Position numbers and translations under genes: made by a program. Shown in pieces: positions 6,415 through 9,055 of a stretch of DNA of 9,055 nt (position 1 is the stretch's first letter; each line of letters begins with the position of its first letter). The notes below the pieces were generated by a model that was given only the letters and a program-made list of their open reading frames with translations, was not told the origin of the DNA and did not search any database. The DNA is from Dehalococcoidia bacterium (GTDB lineage Bacteria > Chloroflexota > Dehalococcoidia > GIF9 > AB-539-J10). The DNA is taken from positions 1 to 9,055 of the forward strand of contig JAUUZT010000022.1 in assembly GCA_030589825.1 (NCBI GenBank). The letters run 5' to 3'.

Positions 6415-6455
6415 AGGATAATATTTTTTGTTAGCGTTATATGCTTAATTATCCT
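6415..6455 (-). repeat. 8-bp inverted repeat spanning the NYN gene stop codon
   Basis: AGGATAAT at 6415-6422 and ATTATCCT at 6448-6455 are perfectly complementary, around a 25-nt loop that contains the NYN stop codon (6445-6447). On the minus strand the loop holds an A-run rather than a downstream T-run, so this is not a standard intrinsic terminator. It may be a 3' stem-loop or chance. Confidence 0.25.
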
Positions 6456-7017
6456 TGTTTTTCCCTCTGATTGGCCTTTTACGTTTAGAGTAACGTTTAC
6501 TAACCCATAATCCCTTAAAAAAGGTCCTGTCTAGCAAGTGGCGGTCATCAGCCATATTCCAGAGGTCTTTTGATATGCTCTTGTCAAAATAAGCTATCTC
6601 GACATGTTTACCTCTGTTTTTTACTGCATGGACGGCATATATAAAATCAGCGTCCCCGCTAACCACTATAGCAACATCATATAAATTAATCCATGCAGAG
6701 TTCACTAGATCTGTGGCTAGCATGATGTCTACCCCTTTTTCAATATGAAGACCTTGGGTTATTTTAGTAGTACCTAAGTGAATTTCTAAAAAGGGTGTTT
6801 TGTAAAGGCCATCAAGAAAATCCTGTTGTTCATTGTGAGTCTCTGGCCACTGAGATGGATCCTGGAGAATGTTGTAATAATATATACGGGATAGTCTTCT
6901 TGTCCCTGTTAGTTTATTTGCGAATTCAGTAAAGTTCAGGTCGTGACGCTTGAAATTAGATTCTAACGCATGATATAGGTTACTACCATCTATAAATATT
7001 GCAACCTTTTCTTTCAT
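6445..7017 (-). CDS. NYN-domain (LabA/DUF88-type, PIN-like) protein, probable nuclease
   Basis: A 190-residue protein of the NYN superfamily, a PIN-like fold often linked to RNA cleavage; some relatives (LabA) act in regulation. Seen in order: strand-1 motif VAIFIDGSNLYHAL with acidic D10 and N13; KGVDIMLATDLVNSA with D97 and D103; and IVVSGDADFIYAV with D122 and D124. These acidic residues are at the positions expected to bind metal. A strongly basic C-terminal tail (about 173-188, with SKRYSKRKRPIRGKNK) suggests nucleic-acid contact. There is no OST-HTH/LOTUS or other added domain. The ATG is firmly supported by AAGGAGGAT at 7024-7032. It is divergent from the exonuclease III gene, and its leader contains a stem-loop with a T-run. 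Target RNA or DNA is unknown. Confidence 0.9.
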   Translation of the reverse strand: MKEKVAIFIDGSNLYHALESNFKRHDLNFTEFANKLTGTRRLSRIYYYNILQDPSQWPETHNEQQDFLDGLYKTPFLEIHLGTTKITQGLHIEKGVDIMLATDLVNSAWINLYDVAIVVSGDADFIYAVHAVKNRGKHVEIAYFDKSISKDLWNMADDRHLLDRTFFKGLWVSKRYSKRKRPIRGKNKDN

Positions 7018-7040
7018 TATGAAATCCTCCTTGATAAAGT

Positions 7041-7074
7041 AAAAAAGTCATCTGCTGCCAGATGATGGTCTTTT
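7041..7074 (-). promoter_or_regulatory. 5' leader stem-loop with U-tract before the NYN gene (terminator-like)
   Basis: On the minus strand TCATCTG (7065-7059) pairs with CAGATGA (7054-7048) over a 4-nt loop. After one C, six T residues follow (7046-7041), the layout of an intrinsic terminator. An outer stem (7070-7074 with 7043-7047) can form across a 4-nt bulge. It ends only about 10 nt before the NYN ribosome binding site and 24 nt before the start codon. It could be an attenuator, a 5' stabilising stem-loop, or a terminator blocking antisense transcription. Confidence 0.55.
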
Positions 7075-7078
7075 ATAT

Positions 7079-7109
7079 ATTATATACCTGTGTGCTTCTA
7101 TGCTGTTAG
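7079..7109 (-). promoter_or_regulatory. Candidate promoter of the NYN gene
   Basis: A perfect TATAAT reads on the minus strand at 7084-7079. The best upstream box is CTAACA at 7109-7104, four of six matches to TTGACA but with a long 19-nt spacer. If used, transcription would start near 7072, placing the leader stem-loop at the extreme 5' end of the mRNA. The surrounding TATATATTATATA stretch makes the -10 match less specific. Confidence 0.4.
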
Positions 7110-7128
7110 GCGGGAATGGTTAGATATA

Positions 7129-7158
7129 TTACTTAAGTTTCTTGTTCCCGATTATACT
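7129..7158 (+). promoter_or_regulatory. Candidate promoter of the exonuclease III gene
   Basis: TATACT at 7153-7158 resembles the -10 consensus at five of six positions. A weak TTACTT at 7129-7134 stands 18 nt upstream as -35. A second possibility is TTGTTC (7142-7147) with GATACT (7164-7169). Either choice gives a very short leader before ATG 7184, which also lacks a clear ribosome binding site. Confidence 0.35.
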
Positions 7159-7173
7159 ATTGGGATACTATTG
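7154..7173 (+). repeat. Two tandem copies of ATACTATTG at 11-bp period
   Basis: ATACTATTG occurs at 7154-7162 and again at 7165-7173, an 11-bp period close to one helical turn. The first copy overlaps the proposed -10 element of the exonuclease III gene, and the second lies 10 nt before its start codon. This arrangement is what tandem operator half-sites look like, but no regulator is identified. Confidence 0.5.
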
Positions 7174-7183
7174 TAAGTTGAAC

Positions 7184-7963
7184 ATGACCAAGAGAGAAAT
7201 TAGAATACTGTGCTGGAATATTAATGGAATAAGGGCTGCATGCAAAAAAGGTTTACTGCCATGGTTTTATAAAGAGTCTCCTGATGTACTTTGTTTACAG
7301 GAAATAAAGGCTCAATTAGAAGATATCCCTTCAGGTGTTAAGTGCCCGGAAGGTTACCATGCTTACTTGAGCGTTTCCCAGAGGAAAGGTTACAGTGGGG
7401 TAGCTACACTTAGTAAGGATAAACCAACACGGGTTGCTACCAGTTTATTTAATGAAAGGTTTGATGTTGAAGGCAGGGTCCTAATTACCACATACCCTTT
7501 TCTGACGGTGTTTAATATCTATTTCCCCAATGGCAAGGCGAATGAGCAACGCTTGAAATATAAAATGGAGTTTTATGAAGCCTTCCTTTCTTTCATTGAA
7601 CCTCTGCAAAAAAAAGGTGAAAGACTGGTAATTTGCGGTGACTTTAACACAGCCCACGAGGAAATTGACCTGGCCCGTCCTAATGAGAACAAGGAAATTT
7701 CAGGGTTCTTGCCAATGGAAAGGGCATGGATAGACAAGTTTATAGCTCATGGATTTGTTGACTGCTTTCGCTATTTTAATAAACAATCGAATAATTATAC
7801 ATGGTGGAGTATGAGAACACGTGCTAGGGAGAGAAACGTAGGTTGGAGGATTGACTATTTTTTCGTAAGTGATAGCTTGTTAGATTCGGTTACTGAAGCA
7901 AGTATATTATCTAATGTTATGGGTTCTGATCACTGTCCCTTGGAAATAAAGTTATTGGTATAG
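7184..7963 (+). CDS. xth: Exodeoxyribonuclease III / AP endonuclease (ExoIII family)
   Basis: Cuts DNA 5' to abasic sites and degrades 3' ends in base-excision repair; a Mg-dependent enzyme of the endonuclease/exonuclease/phosphatase fold. It has 259 residues, close to E. coli ExoIII (268). Catalytic motifs are complete: N12 in CWNINGIRA, E40 in LCLQEIKA, Y113 in NIYFPNG, D153 and N155 in CGDFNTAHEEIDL, the WRIDYFF segment, and the D249-H250 pair in GSDHCPLEI. I chose ATG 7184 because it gives the usual N-terminus just before the first strand. The frame is open to a TTG at 7142, but that would add a 14-residue stretch unlike the family. It is divergent from the NYN gene, with 166 nt between the start codons holding the candidate promoters. 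Confidence 0.94.
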   Translation: MTKREIRILCWNINGIRAACKKGLLPWFYKESPDVLCLQEIKAQLEDIPSGVKCPEGYHAYLSVSQRKGYSGVATLSKDKPTRVATSLFNERFDVEGRVLITTYPFLTVFNIYFPNGKANEQRLKYKMEFYEAFLSFIEPLQKKGERLVICGDFNTAHEEIDLARPNENKEISGFLPMERAWIDKFIAHGFVDCFRYFNKQSNNYTWWSMRTRARERNVGWRIDYFFVSDSLLDSVTEASILSNVMGSDHCPLEIKLLV

Positions 7964-7971
7964 CTATAAAA
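7957..7971 (+). repeat. 15-bp sequence upstream of the HAD phosphatase gene, copy 2
   Basis: GGTATAGCTATAAAA matches exactly the minus-strand sequence at 6338-6352 before the J-domain gene. Here it overlaps the stop codon of the exonuclease III gene (TAG 7961-7963) and ends 28 nt before the next start codon. It could hold a -10 element (TATAAA at 7965-7970) or a palindromic regulator site, or be coincidence. Confidence 0.4.
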
Positions 7972-7999
7972 GAAAGATTGTTGAAGCATAGGAGGAACT

Positions 8000-8635
8000 G
8001 TGAAGACTCTAGTCCAATGTGATTTTGATGGTACTATTACCGAGGTTGACGCCAGCTTTCTTATCTTGGAGGAGTTTGCTAGGGGAGACTGGCATCAAGT
8101 GCTGCAAGAACATAGAGAACATAAGATATCTGTCGGACAATTTAATGCCAGGGCTTTTGCTATGGTTAAAGCAGAGCAAAAAACATTACTAAGAACAGTA
8201 ATGAAGAAGGTCAATCTACGAGCTGGTTTCAGCGAATTTGTGGATTATTGTTTAAAGAGAAAATTTAGGTTGGTCATTGTTAGTAACGGGTTGGATTTCT
8301 ATATACAGGCTTTACTTGATTATTATGGTTTGGGAGAAGTTGAGTGGCATGCAGCGGAAACCTGTTTTAAAGACGATAATATGAGAGTCCAATACATAGG
8401 GCCTGATGGCAAATTACTGGATGATGCTTTCAAAGAGGCTTATGTTCAGTATTATTTAACGCAGAATTATAGAGTGATATATGTGGGTAATGGCGATTCT
8501 GATATAACCCCTGCAAAACAAGCTCATCATGTTTTCGCTAGAGAGGAACTGCTCGATTATTACCAGAAGAATGAGCTGAACTGTAAACCATTCGATGACT
8601 TTAATAAAGTTGTTAAAGAGATGGAACTTCTGTAG
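8000..8635 (+). CDS. HAD-superfamily phosphatase, MtnX/phosphoserine phosphatase-like
   Basis: A 211-residue haloacid dehalogenase-type phosphatase of subclass IB, the group that includes SerB and MtnX (methionine salvage 2-hydroxy-3-keto-5-methylthiopentenyl-1-phosphate phosphatase). Motif I is QCDFDGTIT with nucleophile D8 and acid/base D10. A helical cap follows (about 17-75). Motif II is S95 in VIVSNGLDFYI, motif III is probably K145, and motif IV is YVGNGDSD (161-168) with D168. In motif IV the first Asp of the usual GDGxxD is Asn (N164). The GTG start is fixed by AGGAGG at 7990-7995, with a short 4-nt spacing. It follows xth by 36 nt on the same strand and may be co-transcribed. Other methionine-salvage genes are not in the window, so the substrate is left open. 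Confidence 0.88.
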   Translation: MKTLVQCDFDGTITEVDASFLILEEFARGDWHQVLQEHREHKISVGQFNARAFAMVKAEQKTLLRTVMKKVNLRAGFSEFVDYCLKRKFRLVIVSNGLDFYIQALLDYYGLGEVEWHAAETCFKDDNMRVQYIGPDGKLLDDAFKEAYVQYYLTQNYRVIYVGNGDSDITPAKQAHHVFAREELLDYYQKNELNCKPFDDFNKVVKEMELL

Positions 8636-8681
8636 CTACTGGGGAAGAGCGTTACATGAGATAATCGGGAGCCTAAATTTA

Positions 8682-9055
8682 TTAATTCTGAATTAGTCTC
8701 CTCAATTGCTCTGTATTGCTACTCTTCCTCAATGCTTCTTCAATAGGTACTTTATTATTTTTTACCAGGGAAGCAAGGGACTGATTCAGTGTTTGCATAC
8801 CATCTCCTGTCCCTAGCTGAATAGCACTGGTTAGCTCGTGAGTTTTACTGGTTCGAATTAGATTTCTCACCGCAGCAGTAGCAACTAATATCTCAAGGGC
8901 TGCAATTCGCCCCTTACCTTCGATTCTTGGCAGAAGTGTCTGGGATATTACTGCTTCTAGAACTTGGGCAAGCTGTAATCTGACTTGGCGTTGATGCTCT
9001 GGAGGGAAGGCATCGATTATACGGTCAACGGTTTGAACAGCATCGACAGTATGCA
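8682..9055 (-). CDS. pilT: Pilus retraction ATPase PilT, C-terminal part (5' end outside window)
   Basis: Hexameric cytoplasmic ATPase that powers type IV pilus retraction. The last 124 codons (123 residues plus stop) are present; the frame is open from the right edge to TAA at 8684-8682. The fragment starts in the His box (HTVDAVQTVDRIIDAFPP), which senses nucleotide in this family. It continues with RQVRLQLAQVLEAVISQTLLP, then GRIAALEILVATAAVRNLIRT, the counterpart of PilT's AIRNLIRE motif needed for retraction. It ends with THELTSAIQLGTGDGMQTLNQSL and EALRKSSNTEQLRRLI. The AIRNLIRE-like motif favours PilT over PilB/GspE. The Walker A and B motifs lie outside the window. It converges on the HAD gene, with 46 nt between the stops and no clear terminator. 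Confidence 0.93.
   Translation of the reverse strand, partial: HTVDAVQTVDRIIDAFPPEHQRQVRLQLAQVLEAVISQTLLPRIEGKGRIAALEILVATAAVRNLIRTSKTHELTSAIQLGTGDGMQTLNQSLASLVKNNKVPIEEALRKSSNTEQLRRLIQN

Noticed and set aside
7111..7150. CGGGAA / TTCCCG inverted repeat (7111-7116 and 7145-7150) as a terminator or operator
   Set aside because: Only 6 bp with a 28-nt loop and no T-run; likely chance, although it lies in the divergent promoter region.
7142..7183. TTG start for the exonuclease III gene at 7142
   Set aside because: No ribosome binding site, it overlaps the proposed promoter and tandem repeat, and the extra hydrophobic residues are not part of the ExoIII fold.
8636..8681. Terminator between the convergent HAD and pilT genes
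   Set aside because: I looked for a hairpin with a T-run in the 46-nt gap and found none convincing.
1..9055. CRISPR array, insertion sequence, tRNA or toxin-antitoxin pair
   Set aside because: No regularly spaced repeats, transposase motifs, tRNA cloverleaf signatures or small paired ORFs are visible. The NYN protein has a PIN-like fold but no adjacent antitoxin-like gene.

Overview
This window comes from an AT-rich bacterial chromosome. Its left half (1-4978) is the 3' part of the spectinomycin/alpha ribosomal protein region on the + strand: map (3' end only), infA, rpmJ, rpsM, rpsK, rpsD, rpoA, rplQ, truA, rplM, rpsI. The genes are very tightly packed: gaps of 1 to about 17 nt in most places, a 4-nt ATGA overlap at rpoA/rplQ and a 4-nt GTGA overlap at truA/rplM. 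The one larger gap is infA-rpmJ (65 nt), which holds a promoter-like sequence. S4 and L36 are both the zinc-binding (cysteine-rich) forms. The ECF transporter genes that often sit between rplQ and truA in Firmicutes are absent. A Chloroflexota/Dehalococcoidia-like organism is my best guess, from recalled gene order plus the downstream genes, but this is inference and not proven by the sequence.

The right half is an accessory 'housekeeping' stretch. A cysteine hydrolase of the isochorismatase family (5012-5587, +) follows rpsI after 33 nt and may be read through from the ribosomal operon. It converges on a minus-strand pair: a short J-domain protein with a single C-terminal substrate-binding domain (5662-6321) and a NYN/LabA-like PIN-fold protein (6445-7017). 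The NYN gene is divergent from an exonuclease III/AP endonuclease gene (7184-7963, +), which is followed by a HAD phosphatase of the MtnX/phosphoserine phosphatase-like type (8000-8635, +). The window ends in the 3' part of a minus-strand pilT (pilus retraction ATPase) that converges on the HAD gene.

Functionally, the left half builds the translation and transcription machinery: Met removal, IF-1, five small-subunit or alpha-operon proteins, RNA polymerase alpha, L13, L17, L36 and tRNA pseudouridylation. The right half mixes chaperone, nucleic-acid processing/repair, small-molecule hydrolase and surface-motility functions. No mobile element, CRISPR array, tRNA or rRNA gene is visible, and no gene-free stretch exceeds 125 nt. 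I do not see a clear new multi-gene system. The parts most worth a second look are the divergent NYN/xth control region (a 5' stem-loop with U-tract and an 11-bp tandem repeat), the single-CTD J-protein, a 15-bp sequence shared by two upstream regions, and a HAD phosphatase with Asn at a usual metal-binding Asp.
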